Below are positions 26,799-35,588 of a stretch of DNA of 64,000 nucleotides, one piece after another. Positions within the stretch are counted from its first letter, which is position 1. Every line of letters begins with the position of its first letter. The position numbers and the translations under genes are program-made. The stretch spans positions 124,001 to 188,000 of the forward strand of contig NZ_FOJM01000002.1 of assembly GCF_900111825.1 (NCBI RefSeq), written 5' to 3'. Below the pieces are notes generated by a model. It was given only the letters and a program-made list of their open reading frames with translations. It ran no database searches and was not told where the DNA came from. Source of the DNA: Pedobacter suwonensis. GTDB lineage: Bacteria > Bacteroidota > Bacteroidia > Sphingobacteriales > Sphingobacteriaceae.

Positions 26799-27065
26799 AA
26801 ATAAACAACCAAAATTCTCATTAAAGATAAAAAAAAAGCGCAATCCAAAAATACATCTTAAAATATTTTACAAACCGTTGGTAAATATTTCAGGCATTGG
26901 TCTTGAATAAATGTCTGTTCGTCGAATATTATTGGTGGCTTGTATAAAAATGCATTTTAGCCTGCAACGTATTTTTATTTCACAGCGTCTTATCACCAGA
27001 ACAACAAATAAAACCTAAATATTTTAAAACCAAATAATTGACATTTAAGCATTACATAAAATATT

Positions 27066-27668
27066 ATGAAAACCTCTATCAAAACCCTGCTCAAAGTTTC
27101 ACTTACAGCGATCATTTTGTCTTCAGTGATATTTACTTCCAACGTTTATGCCATAAAAAAAGGAATAGATACCAAAATCAAAACATCGGCTTTTAAAAGA
27201 ATTTATGTAAAAGGCAATATTGAAATAACCATTATCCAGGGAGGAGGTTATGGTATTTCTTATCCTGATGATGACATGGGAGCAGCAAAAGTTGTACAAA
27301 ACGGCTACGATTTGAAAATAACCTCAACCGGTACTGAAAAAGCAAAGTTAACGGTATATGTAAATGATTTCTACAGAATTGAAGCTTCAGAAAATGCCAT
27401 TGTTAAAACAGAGGGAAAACTGAATACCAAATATCTGCAAATCTTTTTAAGAGGGAATGCCCAGGCAGAGATCAATACCAGTTCAGAAGGTTTGTATACG
27501 GTGATTTCAGATCATGCTGATCTAAAATTAAGCGGTTCTACAGATTGCCATACCTTGGTAATGGGTAAATCTCAAAAGTTAACCATAGATAAATTTGCTG
27601 CCTTAAAAACCAACATCAGTTCGACGGAAACCGTTGCTCTGGAACAGGAGTTGGCTGCAATTAAATAA
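27066..27668 (+). CDS. GIN-domain (DUF2807-like) secreted protein
   Basis: A signal peptide (LKVSLTAIILSSVIFTSNVYA) precedes a right-handed beta-helix-like region with the family opening FKRIYVKGNIEITIIQGG, then IEASENAIVKTEG and YLQIFLRGNAQAEINT. This is the GIN/DUF2807 pattern, often described as a putative autotransporter head, very common in Bacteroidota and of unknown role, exported to periplasm or surface. It is shorter than typical members. A strong terminator follows 26 bp after the stop. Confidence 0.82.
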   Translation: MKTSIKTLLKVSLTAIILSSVIFTSNVYAIKKGIDTKIKTSAFKRIYVKGNIEITIIQGGGYGISYPDDDMGAAKVVQNGYDLKITSTGTEKAKLTVYVNDFYRIEASENAIVKTEGKLNTKYLQIFLRGNAQAEINTSSEGLYTVISDHADLKLSGSTDCHTLVMGKSQKLTIDKFAALKTNISSTETVALEQELAAIK

Positions 27669-27693
27669 AATACACAAAAACGCAAATGAAATT

Positions 27694-27729
27694 AAGGCTT
27701 CCTGATTTGATCAGGAAGCCTTTTTATTT
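27694..27729 (+). terminator. Rho-independent terminator of the GIN-domain gene
   Basis: AAGGCTTCCTGA (27694-27705) pairs perfectly with TCAGGAAGCCTT (27711-27722) around a 5-nt loop, followed by a T-rich run. Confidence 0.9.
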
Positions 27730-27734
27730 CCAGG

Positions 27735-27855
27735 AGATTTTCGGCAGCATAATTTTAAAAGGTCGTCATTCCGGTGAAAACGGAAATCCTAATCCGATAG
27801 AACGGCAAATAAGTAAGTCCCTACCAATCCTTAAGATGCCCCATCCGATAATACA
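27735..27855. repeat. Second copy of the GTCATTCC spacer repeat
   Basis: The segment has GTCATTCCGGTGAAAACGG, then ATAGAACGGCAAATAAGTAA and AAGATGCCCCATCCGAT, matching in order the inside of the MITE-like element at 16130-16280, including the flank GAGATTTT(T/C)GGCA. The MITE termini themselves are absent here. Confidence 0.6.
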
Positions 27856-27875
27856 GCACTTTCTAAACAATCTGT

Positions 27876-30302
27876 TTAATGCTGTAATACATTAGCAATT
27901 TCCTTTTCGATTGACTTGATCTCTTTAGGCTTAAGTTTTTTAGCCGCATCTGTTTTACTTGCCGCTTTATCTTCCAGGTACTTTACCCCTACCCTTAAGG
28001 CTTTTAAACCTGAAACGCCTTGAAGTTCATCCAATTCAAGCTGTTCCAAATCATCGTTCAAATAACCCTGAACCTGCATGTATTTAATATATTCAATATA
28101 CTCCTTTGCTTCTTCAGGATTAAAGTAAACCATCGAAATTTTATGCGGCTGGGTTAAACGCTCTGTTGTACCTTTTATCAGCACCTTATCAATACGCTTT
28201 TTAACCACTTCATAACGGATGTTATAAGCTCCTTCCACATCAAAGCGGCGCTCATCGTTTCTGAAACTAATATCAATAGCATTTGAATGGATAAAAATCA
28301 ATTGCGTGGTTTCCAGCGTGCATGGCATCTCGGCAATTAAACTTTTTGACAAACGGGCAATATCAACCATTGAGGTAAGCTGCCACAAACGGATATTTTT
28401 CAGGTAAAGCAAATCGAACGGTTTTTCGGGTGCAATATCCTGACCAATGTAAATATCGTATTCTACGCCATCTGTCCTGAACTTGGCAAAATAGCAAGGA
28501 TAAGAAGCCTGGAGTTTCGACTGCGATTTTTCCAGGTATTGGCTAACTTCGGTATTGATCAGCTGCATAGAAACTTCAAGCTGCCTCCGGTTTTCGAATG
28601 CGGCACCGGTTTCTGGCACCACCACTTCGAAATACTGATCTATGACCGTTGTAGTATCAGGATGGTTCGCTTTAATGATGGACAGGAAAGGATAAACCTC
28701 CACTTCCAAAAATTCATTCAACTGGCTTTCTTCATTGGAAGACGCAAAATCGCCTATTCTTTTAATCCAGTCCTTACAGTTGAAAATCAGCTTATCAATA
28801 AGCGCTAAAGAAACATTTTTACTAATAAACTTTAAAGTATCAATCAGGGTATTTAACTGTACTTCCAAATCATTTTTTAGCGCCTTGTTACGCTCGGTAG
28901 TAGAATTGCGGATATCAATAGCGCCAAAAAGCGGGTAAAGATGCCTAAACGTAATGGTTTCGATTTCCTTTAACTTATGATAACCATTATTCTGTTGTAG
29001 GAAATGCCAAACGGCCTCGTTAAATTTCCATTGAACCGAAGGCTGCAGCGCAGTAAATTTATCCATCAGGATTTCATCCATCTTGGCATTAAATTCTTCA
29101 ATGCTGTACTGGAAAAGCTGACCAATCAAAGGCATAGCCGGACGCAACCTTGATAACAACTTATCATCAACGGCTACTTCCTCTTTAGAATATACTTCCA
29201 GCACGCCCGCTAGCTCTTTATTGTAATAGACAGGCAGTATGGAATAAGAACTAACGCCCGCAGCTTTTAAAACCTTTAAAAAAGGATCTTTTTCTATCTG
29301 TTCTTCTTTTATGGCACTTACAAAAATGGAACGCGGGTTTTCCTTGTATTTATCAACCAGGGCATAAAAAACTTCTTCTTCTAAATTAGAAGCTTTTGCT
29401 GAATTGATGAGCATGCTCTGAGAAAACTCCTGGTTATCAAATACCAGCTTATTATTAACTGTTAAAAAAGGCATTAAGCCAAATTCCAGCTTACTGTTAC
29501 CACTTAATGTCTTCAATGCATGTATAACATGGCTGTAAGCTTCTGTTTGATAGTTATGATCAACAAGTGCATCACGAATACCGTCAATAGCATGTTGTAG
29601 TGTTACATCGGTAATGGAAATAATGCTGAAACCTTCGAAATGAAAATCACTTAACGGAAGGTTTTCCAATAAATATTCCAGTTCCGTTTCTTCCTGGAAA
29701 TGTTTGCTCAAAGCTTCAAAATTAAGTTCAGGCAAATCGCCTTTGTGCATAATTTCGACAAATTTGGTATCTGTTTGGATATTGTAATACTGCGTTAATT
29801 TAGTTTCCTGATTAATGTGCGCATAAATGATCTCATTTTTCAGTACTGATGTAAAATTGTAAAAACGACCAAGAATGATGTTGTAAATAAACTTAAGCTG
29901 TTTTTTCTCAACAGGCTCATTATCCTTAGTCACCTTATTTTTAGGATCGTGATCCTTAAAAAAATTATAGAATGCATTGGTACTAAAGAAAATCTGATCT
30001 GGAATCGGTGTACTTAATGCCCAAAACAAATCATTTTCATTATCCATTAAGGGTGTGAGGATCGTAAAAATTAATTCTAAGGTATCTTTATATTGAGACA
30101 AATCCTCAGGGCTGATGTTGCCCAGCAGCACATCGTCTTTTTCAATTTTTTGAAGTAAAAACCTGTAAAATTCAGATTTAACCGATTTTTCTGTTTTCAG
30201 CCTGCTTTTTAAATACTCCACAAGGGGGCGGAAAGACAGAGAAGACTCTACCTGGCAATGTATACATTCGTTTTTATGTATTTGTATGACATTGGTATTC
30301 AT
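27876..30302 (-). CDS. Large GAF-domain protein of unknown function
   Basis: The 808-residue cytoplasmic protein has no signal peptide or membrane helix. Residues of about 240-415 resemble a GAF domain (FYALVDKYKENPRSIFVSAI, then SYSILPVYYNKELAGVLEVY, the last typical of GAF cores). The rest is helical with no motif I can name; a short cysteine pair (CIHC) sits near the N-terminus. There is no kinase, cyclase or HTH module. Monocistronic as far as spacing shows. A stress- or ligand-sensing role is a guess from GAF alone. Confidence 0.75.
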   Translation of the reverse strand: MNTNVIQIHKNECIHCQVESSLSFRPLVEYLKSRLKTEKSVKSEFYRFLLQKIEKDDVLLGNISPEDLSQYKDTLELIFTILTPLMDNENDLFWALSTPIPDQIFFSTNAFYNFFKDHDPKNKVTKDNEPVEKKQLKFIYNIILGRFYNFTSVLKNEIIYAHINQETKLTQYYNIQTDTKFVEIMHKGDLPELNFEALSKHFQEETELEYLLENLPLSDFHFEGFSIISITDVTLQHAIDGIRDALVDHNYQTEAYSHVIHALKTLSGNSKLEFGLMPFLTVNNKLVFDNQEFSQSMLINSAKASNLEEEVFYALVDKYKENPRSIFVSAIKEEQIEKDPFLKVLKAAGVSSYSILPVYYNKELAGVLEVYSKEEVAVDDKLLSRLRPAMPLIGQLFQYSIEEFNAKMDEILMDKFTALQPSVQWKFNEAVWHFLQQNNGYHKLKEIETITFRHLYPLFGAIDIRNSTTERNKALKNDLEVQLNTLIDTLKFISKNVSLALIDKLIFNCKDWIKRIGDFASSNEESQLNEFLEVEVYPFLSIIKANHPDTTTVIDQYFEVVVPETGAAFENRRQLEVSMQLINTEVSQYLEKSQSKLQASYPCYFAKFRTDGVEYDIYIGQDIAPEKPFDLLYLKNIRLWQLTSMVDIARLSKSLIAEMPCTLETTQLIFIHSNAIDISFRNDERRFDVEGAYNIRYEVVKKRIDKVLIKGTTERLTQPHKISMVYFNPEEAKEYIEYIKYMQVQGYLNDDLEQLELDELQGVSGLKALRVGVKYLEDKAASKTDAAKKLKPKEIKSIEKEIANVLQH

Positions 30303-30445
30303 TGTATAAGTTCTGCTATAGGATAAAAATTATAATTTTCTAATATGTTACTAATCAACTGCAAAGATAGCTACTGCCACATGTGTTGTTAGTCTGCTGA
30401 ACGTAAATACTTCAGGCAAACATCCATCATACTGTCATTACAAAT

Positions 30446-33400
30446 TTAGTACCTAAAATTGATTGAAACGTATGGATACCAGCCATCTGTTGAATGTCCC
30501 ATCACAAATCGTACAACTGTGAGTGATGCAGGGGCAAAATAAACCCCGGCTCCTACGCCATGGTGCCATAAAGTTGATTTCTCATCACGTTTCCATACCC
30601 TGCCCACATCATAAAAACCGAGCAAGCCAACTTGTCCGGGTAAAACATAACTTACTAAATCGCCGAGCGTCGCTCTGAGTTCTAAATTATTGTAAAACAT
30701 ATGTTCACCAGCAAACCTAAATTGCCTGTAGCCTAAAAGATTGCCTTGTCCGCCTAAAAACAAAGCCTGGTAAAATGCAGGTTTACCTATGGTTACACCT
30801 CCGCCAAAACGATCGGCAAGAATAAAATTCTTTCTGCCGTCCAGATTTTTATATAATGCTATACTTGCTGTGAACTGTCCATAAGAGTTAGCATACTTAT
30901 TTACGCCTTTGTAGCCCAAAAGTTTAAAATCTACAAAGCTGCCCAAGGTTGGTAAGAGATCATTATCGCGGGTATTATTGGTAAAGTTCACAAATGCACC
31001 GGCAAACATTTTTTCATTTCTAACGGTAAGTGAATCAGAAGAATGCAATAATGATGGGTTTTCGATAAAACGGCCATTGTTATCTTCCTGATTATATTTA
31101 TAATACTGATATGAAGGACCAACGCTAAAAGTCGATTTAGGGCGGCGCCAGCGGATGGCGGCATCTACCTGATACAGATTAAAGCGTGCACGGTAATACC
31201 TGATATTCTCATCGTCATCGCGGCCTTCATCAAATGGGGTTTCATTACCTAAACCAAAGAAATTTTGCGTGTTATTCGGGGCGAAAGCATCTGCCTTCAA
31301 CACAAAATCACCTTTACCCAAAGCTTTTAACCATTCCCCTTTATAATTGAACCTAAAGGCTTTTGTAGAGAATGAGTGCAGAAAAGAAATGGTTTGCGAA
31401 TTGCCATAAGGTTGCTTTCTGAAACCAGGGTTGGTCTGTCTATAAATCAAACCCAATAATATCCCGTCATCCTGATTATAACCGGCATTTAATAACCACG
31501 AATTCCGGCGGTACATATCTTTAGGGATGTAGCTGAAATTTGACGTATCGTTTGAAATAATTTTTCGGATCTTATCCTGGTCGTTACCCATGTAAGTTGC
31601 TTTGGTGGTCCGCCCATAAAGCTTTACTGTACCATTGCTGTTTGCAAAATCGTAAACTTTATTACCCTTGCCACCAATAATCCGCAATTTAATGTCCGAG
31701 TTTTTATTATCCAGTATCAGGCTATCATTACCGTTGTGCATATATACCCTGATCTCTTTTGTTACCTTAGGATCAAATTTCCGATCAAAGAGCTCATCCT
31801 TGATATTACCTTCCTTAGATATTTTATTGATCTTTACACGCAATCCGTTATTAGCAGCATCAGTGATCTTAATCAATTCATTTTTGTTAGTCACCTCTAT
31901 ATCTACAATTCGGTTGAAGAAATGGTAATATTGGTTCATTAATTTTGGCAGCGTAGCAATCCGGTTACGCAGCTGGGCCATAAAGGCATCATGATGTAAT
32001 GAATAGCTAGGTTCAGGCAGTTTTTTCAATGCCTTTTCAAAAACTTCATCGTTATAGTTGGCGCAGAAATCCTTTACAATTTTATCGAATTCCTCCTCGT
32101 TTATATTGGCAGTCCAGCGGCTGCTGATTTCTCTTCCTTCCCACAAAAACCAATTGATATCTTTTATGCCACGTTCATAGCCCTGCATCATAGGCAATAA
32201 CGAGGAAGATTGCGTGTACCGTTGTAAAAGCCCGTCTGATCTGAAAAATACCTGGTCACGATCTCGTGGTACCGGAGAATAAAGCGAACCATCTTTAGTC
32301 TTGGTTTCCTTCCACCGCCACTGGTCTTCATGTCTGTCCCAATCGCCCAATAACACATCAAACGCCCTAGCCCTCACCCAGGCTGGCCCATCTAATCTAT
32401 TATCGTTATCTTCTGTTAATTTTTTATCCATTTTAGGAGAATTGTCTGATTCTCCTGTAGGTTCCCTTTCTTCAAACAAACACAACGTGTTGGCAAACGC
32501 AGGTTCAAATTCGCCCAGGTTATCATCCGGAGAAACCCATCCGACAATGGGGTTGCTATGTGCAATGCCACCCGCTTCAGCTAGCTCCGGAACCACCAGC
32601 GCTGAAAAAGGATGCTGCGCAGACATATTATCTTTTAAAATATCTTTAGCAAAAGTTTCGCGCAATGCTGCAGGCAACAATACCTCCGGAAATTTTTCTA
32701 CGCTGCGCAACACATATTCTTTACCATTTTTATCTTCTAAACGCAAAGATCGCGATTGGTTACCTCCACCTCGTTTTGTTGCTTTTAAGCCCCCCATCAT
32801 CTGGGAAATGCGCAGCACAGGGACTTTGGTTTTCGCAGCATATTCCTTGCGATAATTTTCGCCAAAAATAATGCGGTGAAAACGACCAACGCTATCGTAT
32901 TCCGGCTTTACACGCACAAAAATACTGTCAGCCGTAATCGGTTTATCCCTATTCCGTATCGTTTTAGGTATGGTTTCGAACTTTTTGATGTAACTGTAAA
33001 CTTTTTTAACACTTGTATCTGAATAAATATAATATTCGTAGCGCATATCGTTGTTATTCAATTGATCGGCCACCACATAACCTTGCTGCATTTCGTGAAA
33101 CAACGACGTTTTGCCTTCTTTATTTGGTGATACTTTTGACCCTGAACCACTGATTACCTGCAGTTGTTTTCCTTTAATCAACTGAAGGCCATGTTCATGC
33201 CCTGCAACATAAGTTACGTTTGGATAATCGCCAAATACTCCGATAACCGATTTAATCATATCCTTATAAGCCGGATGGTTTAAATCTTCGGGGCTTAATA
33301 AAGTAGAACGTAACAAAGGGTAAACAGAACCCAAACCAGGCAAAGGGATGTAAAGATTTTTATTTAAGGAAGTTAACGGGAAAAGATGGTTCCTCAAATT

Positions 33401-34060
33401 AAAGTAACCACCATGCGGGCCATAACTCTGAAAAGGATGGTGTGATGCCAGCAGAATTACCTTATCTTTATTTTCAGCCAATAACTCGTCCATTTTTACC
33501 AGCACCTCATCTTTCGTGTGGCAATCACAATCGTCATTTGGGTTGGTTTTGTTATATGGAAATAACCACCATTCGCTATCATAGGCAATGATGGTGAGTT
33601 TATCTGTTAATTTAATGGCTATTGGATCGGGGCAGCCATTATCAGGGATAAGTTTAAGCAGAGGGTCATTCTGTTCCCTCAGGTAATCGCCCTGCGCTTT
33701 TATTTTGGCCAGTCCTTTTGGCCCCGATTTATCCCAATCGTGGTTGCCGGGAATAAAATAAACCGCAGCGCCCATTTTACGCATCGGTTCGAACTGCGAG
33801 CGCAGAATCTTTTTGGTTTCTTCTTCTTCTACACTTCCGGGCAACCCCATCCCGGTTGGATAAATATTATCGCCCAGATATAAAACGGTGGTTTTTTGGG
33901 GAAGAATCTGCTTAGCTGCATTTTTTAAATCCTGCATTTGGGCAGCGTTCATCTCTCCTGCATCGCCAAAAAGAATTACACGGTATTTTACATCATCCTG
34001 CGCAAAGGCAATGAAGTTGATTAAAAATAAGATGGTAAAAAGGGTAAATCTTTTAATCAT
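30446..34060 (-). CDS. Metallophosphoesterase, kinase-like and outer-membrane barrel fusion
   Basis: This 1204-residue secreted protein (signal peptide ending IAFAQ) appears to have three parts. Residues 25-300 are a calcineurin-like phosphoesterase with VILFGDAGEMN, LGDNIYPTG, PGNHDWD, ASHHPFQ and AGHEHG. Residues about 410-640 hold GGGNQSRSLRLEDKNGKEYV, GDWDRHEDQWRW (near 575) and PRDRDQVFF (near 600), resembling the catalytic loop and metal motif of HipA/FAM20-like kinases. From about 850 it is a beta-barrel of the surface antigen (D15/BamA) type ending WYPYVSINFRY. The phosphoesterase should face the periplasm or surface. Substrate unknown. Confidence 0.85.
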   Translation of the reverse strand: MIKRFTLFTILFLINFIAFAQDDVKYRVILFGDAGEMNAAQMQDLKNAAKQILPQKTTVLYLGDNIYPTGMGLPGSVEEEETKKILRSQFEPMRKMGAAVYFIPGNHDWDKSGPKGLAKIKAQGDYLREQNDPLLKLIPDNGCPDPIAIKLTDKLTIIAYDSEWWLFPYNKTNPNDDCDCHTKDEVLVKMDELLAENKDKVILLASHHPFQSYGPHGGYFNLRNHLFPLTSLNKNLYIPLPGLGSVYPLLRSTLLSPEDLNHPAYKDMIKSVIGVFGDYPNVTYVAGHEHGLQLIKGKQLQVISGSGSKVSPNKEGKTSLFHEMQQGYVVADQLNNNDMRYEYYIYSDTSVKKVYSYIKKFETIPKTIRNRDKPITADSIFVRVKPEYDSVGRFHRIIFGENYRKEYAAKTKVPVLRISQMMGGLKATKRGGGNQSRSLRLEDKNGKEYVLRSVEKFPEVLLPAALRETFAKDILKDNMSAQHPFSALVVPELAEAGGIAHSNPIVGWVSPDDNLGEFEPAFANTLCLFEEREPTGESDNSPKMDKKLTEDNDNRLDGPAWVRARAFDVLLGDWDRHEDQWRWKETKTKDGSLYSPVPRDRDQVFFRSDGLLQRYTQSSSLLPMMQGYERGIKDINWFLWEGREISSRWTANINEEEFDKIVKDFCANYNDEVFEKALKKLPEPSYSLHHDAFMAQLRNRIATLPKLMNQYYHFFNRIVDIEVTNKNELIKITDAANNGLRVKINKISKEGNIKDELFDRKFDPKVTKEIRVYMHNGNDSLILDNKNSDIKLRIIGGKGNKVYDFANSNGTVKLYGRTTKATYMGNDQDKIRKIISNDTSNFSYIPKDMYRRNSWLLNAGYNQDDGILLGLIYRQTNPGFRKQPYGNSQTISFLHSFSTKAFRFNYKGEWLKALGKGDFVLKADAFAPNNTQNFFGLGNETPFDEGRDDDENIRYYRARFNLYQVDAAIRWRRPKSTFSVGPSYQYYKYNQEDNNGRFIENPSLLHSSDSLTVRNEKMFAGAFVNFTNNTRDNDLLPTLGSFVDFKLLGYKGVNKYANSYGQFTASIALYKNLDGRKNFILADRFGGGVTIGKPAFYQALFLGGQGNLLGYRQFRFAGEHMFYNNLELRATLGDLVSYVLPGQVGLLGFYDVGRVWKRDEKSTLWHHGVGAGVYFAPASLTVVRFVMGHSTDGWYPYVSINFRY

Positions 34061-34130
34061 AGACTCGGCATTTGTATAAAGGTAGTTATTTTAAAATTTA
34101 ATTTATTTCTCATGAGCATCGTTCCAAAAA

Positions 34131-34232
34131 GATCGTCATTGCGAGGAGGAACGACGAAGCAATCTATCACGCTAGAATCCTTGCTATAAAGATTGCTTCG
34201 TCGGCTGAAAAAGCCTTCTCGCAATGACGATC
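34131..34232. mobile_element. Fold-back repeat with perfect nested inverted repeats
   Basis: The outer arms GATCGTCATTGCGAG (34131-34145) and CTCGCAATGACGATC (34218-34232) are perfect 15-bp inverted repeats. Inside, CGACGAAGCAATCT (34152-34165) and AGATTGCTTCGTCG (34190-34203) are a second perfect 14-bp pair. The 102-bp unit has no gene. A degraded relative is at 59402-59495. This is the compact form of a miniature or REP-like element. Confidence 0.7.
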
Positions 34233-34317
34233 CCTCGGGAGATTTATTTAAAGGTAACAACTCCACCGTCAAATTCTACTGTCCATTCATATTGATTTTA
34301 TAAATAAATATCTCCAC

Positions 34318-34440
34318 CATAGACAGAATCTATCAGTACGGCCGTCATTCTCGCACAGGCGGGAACCACGGAGTGCTCAGCAAAGCTAATCTTAAAGCGC
34401 CTGCATTAGGATTCCCAATCAAGTTGGGAACGACGATTCC
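34318..34440. repeat. GTCATTC spacer repeat, copy beside fold-back element
   Basis: GTCATTCTCGCACAGGCGGG, CCACGGAGTGCTCAGCAAAG and a TTGGGAACGACGATTCC end closely match, in reverse orientation, 59578-59702, including the outer flank ACAGAATC. With the fold-back element just upstream it fills the 423-bp gap between the metallophosphoesterase fusion and the SdiA-regulated gene; no gene is seen. Confidence 0.65.
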
Positions 34441-34483
34441 TCGCAACTTATAGTATGATCGCCTTAGGATACCACTACCAGAT

Positions 34484-35398
34484 TTATTTTTTCAACTTAA
34501 ACATTAAAATATTTCCTGCAGATAGCGTTCCGCCCTCATTGGAGATATATAGATTATTATCGCGATCAAAAGCGATGCCTTCTGGCTGGTTAAATAACTG
34601 CGGATCCAGGGGATATGTGGTTTTAACCTTGAAATCAGCATCTGTAACGACCAATAGTTTATTTACGGATGAAAGGATGTACCACTCGTTAGTTTGGGGA
34701 TTTTTAGCCAATGCAGATGGACGGAACCGTGATTTTGAACTTCCGGATGCTTTTTCGATTGCTTTATGTGAGAGGCTAAATTCTCCGGCTGCCGTTAACG
34801 AAGCATCATCAGCAACTTTAAACCCATAAATACTGGATGCTTTTGCTTTAGAATCAGCTTTACTATCCTTAGTCAGCACATAAATCATATTGTTTTTTTC
34901 ATCTGCGGCCAAACCTTCATATTCGGCTTTTGGTACCAGATCTTTGGTTTTGGTTACATTGCCGGCTTTTGGCTTGCCTAATTCAGCAATTGGGAAGGTA
35001 TGTAGCTCACCATTACTTTTTAACACAACGAAATAATTTTTAATGATGGTTACATCTTCATAATCGCCTTTACCACCAAATTTGGTAAATTTCGATTCTT
35101 TATCGCCCAAACCCAGATGAAAAAGATCGCCATCTTCATCCTGAATGGCAAAAACTTCCCTGGGATCGCCATTATGGAATACAATACCCGAAATTTCAAA
35201 GAGATTTTGCGGCATATTATATTTTACCGGTTTTGTTAAATCGTACGGTAAATTCGATTTTTCTGCCCCGCTTACTGATGCAGTTGTACTGTCTGAATCC
35301 TTTTGTTTATCATCGCGGTTACTATTCACACAGGATACGCTAAGAAAAGCTGAAGCGATTAAAAGACCTGAAGCTAAAAGAGTTTTATTGTATTTCAT
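34484..35398 (-). CDS. SdiA-regulated-like beta-propeller lipoprotein
   Basis: The N-terminal signal peptide ends in the lipobox LSVSC (Cys at about residue 23), followed by an acidic/serine-rich tether. The globular part resembles the SdiA-regulated (PF06977) fold: FEISGIVFHNGDPREVFAIQ, YEGLAADEKNNMIYVL, NQPEGIAFDRDNNLYISNEG, the last two typical of propeller blades. It should be surface- or periplasm-facing; relatives may hydrolyse or bind phytate- or lactone-like compounds, but no activity is assured here. Monocistronic. Confidence 0.8.
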   Translation of the reverse strand: MKYNKTLLASGLLIASAFLSVSCVNSNRDDKQKDSDSTTASVSGAEKSNLPYDLTKPVKYNMPQNLFEISGIVFHNGDPREVFAIQDEDGDLFHLGLGDKESKFTKFGGKGDYEDVTIIKNYFVVLKSNGELHTFPIAELGKPKAGNVTKTKDLVPKAEYEGLAADEKNNMIYVLTKDSKADSKAKASSIYGFKVADDASLTAAGEFSLSHKAIEKASGSSKSRFRPSALAKNPQTNEWYILSSVNKLLVVTDADFKVKTTYPLDPQLFNQPEGIAFDRDNNLYISNEGGTLSAGNILMFKLKK

Positions 35399-35425
35399 AA
35401 GGGTAAATTTAATTTTTACTTGTCC

Positions 35426-35447
35426 TGGTCTGTGTCCTCACAGACCA
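35426..35447. repeat. 22-bp palindrome, copy 1
   Basis: TGGTCTGTG and CACAGACCA form perfect 9-bp arms around TCCT. The whole 22-bp unit is the reverse complement of the copy at 35491-35512, whose centre is AGGA. Confidence 0.7.
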
Positions 35448-35489
35448 TGGATAAAATCATACTAACTAAAATCATGCTAACCATATAAA

Positions 35490-35513
35490 GTGGTCTGTGA
35501 GGACACAGACCAC
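35490..35513. repeat. 22-bp palindrome, copy 2
   Basis: GTGGTCTGTG and CACAGACCAC form perfect 10-bp arms around AGGA. Further right, GGACATAGACCACGGCATA at 35524-35542 and TACACAGGCCACTATAT near 35560 look like decayed further copies, so the spacer between the SdiA-regulated gene and ppk1 is a small array. Confidence 0.7.
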
Positions 35514-35588
35514 GGCATATATAGGACATAGACCACGGCATATGACCTTATGGCGGGTACACAGGCCACTATATATCACGGCGTTTTA

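Noticed and set aside
32301..32855. Plus-strand open frame of 184 codons inside the metallophosphoesterase fusion
   Set aside because: Antisense to the conserved kinase-like region; serine- and proline-rich composition of a shadow frame.
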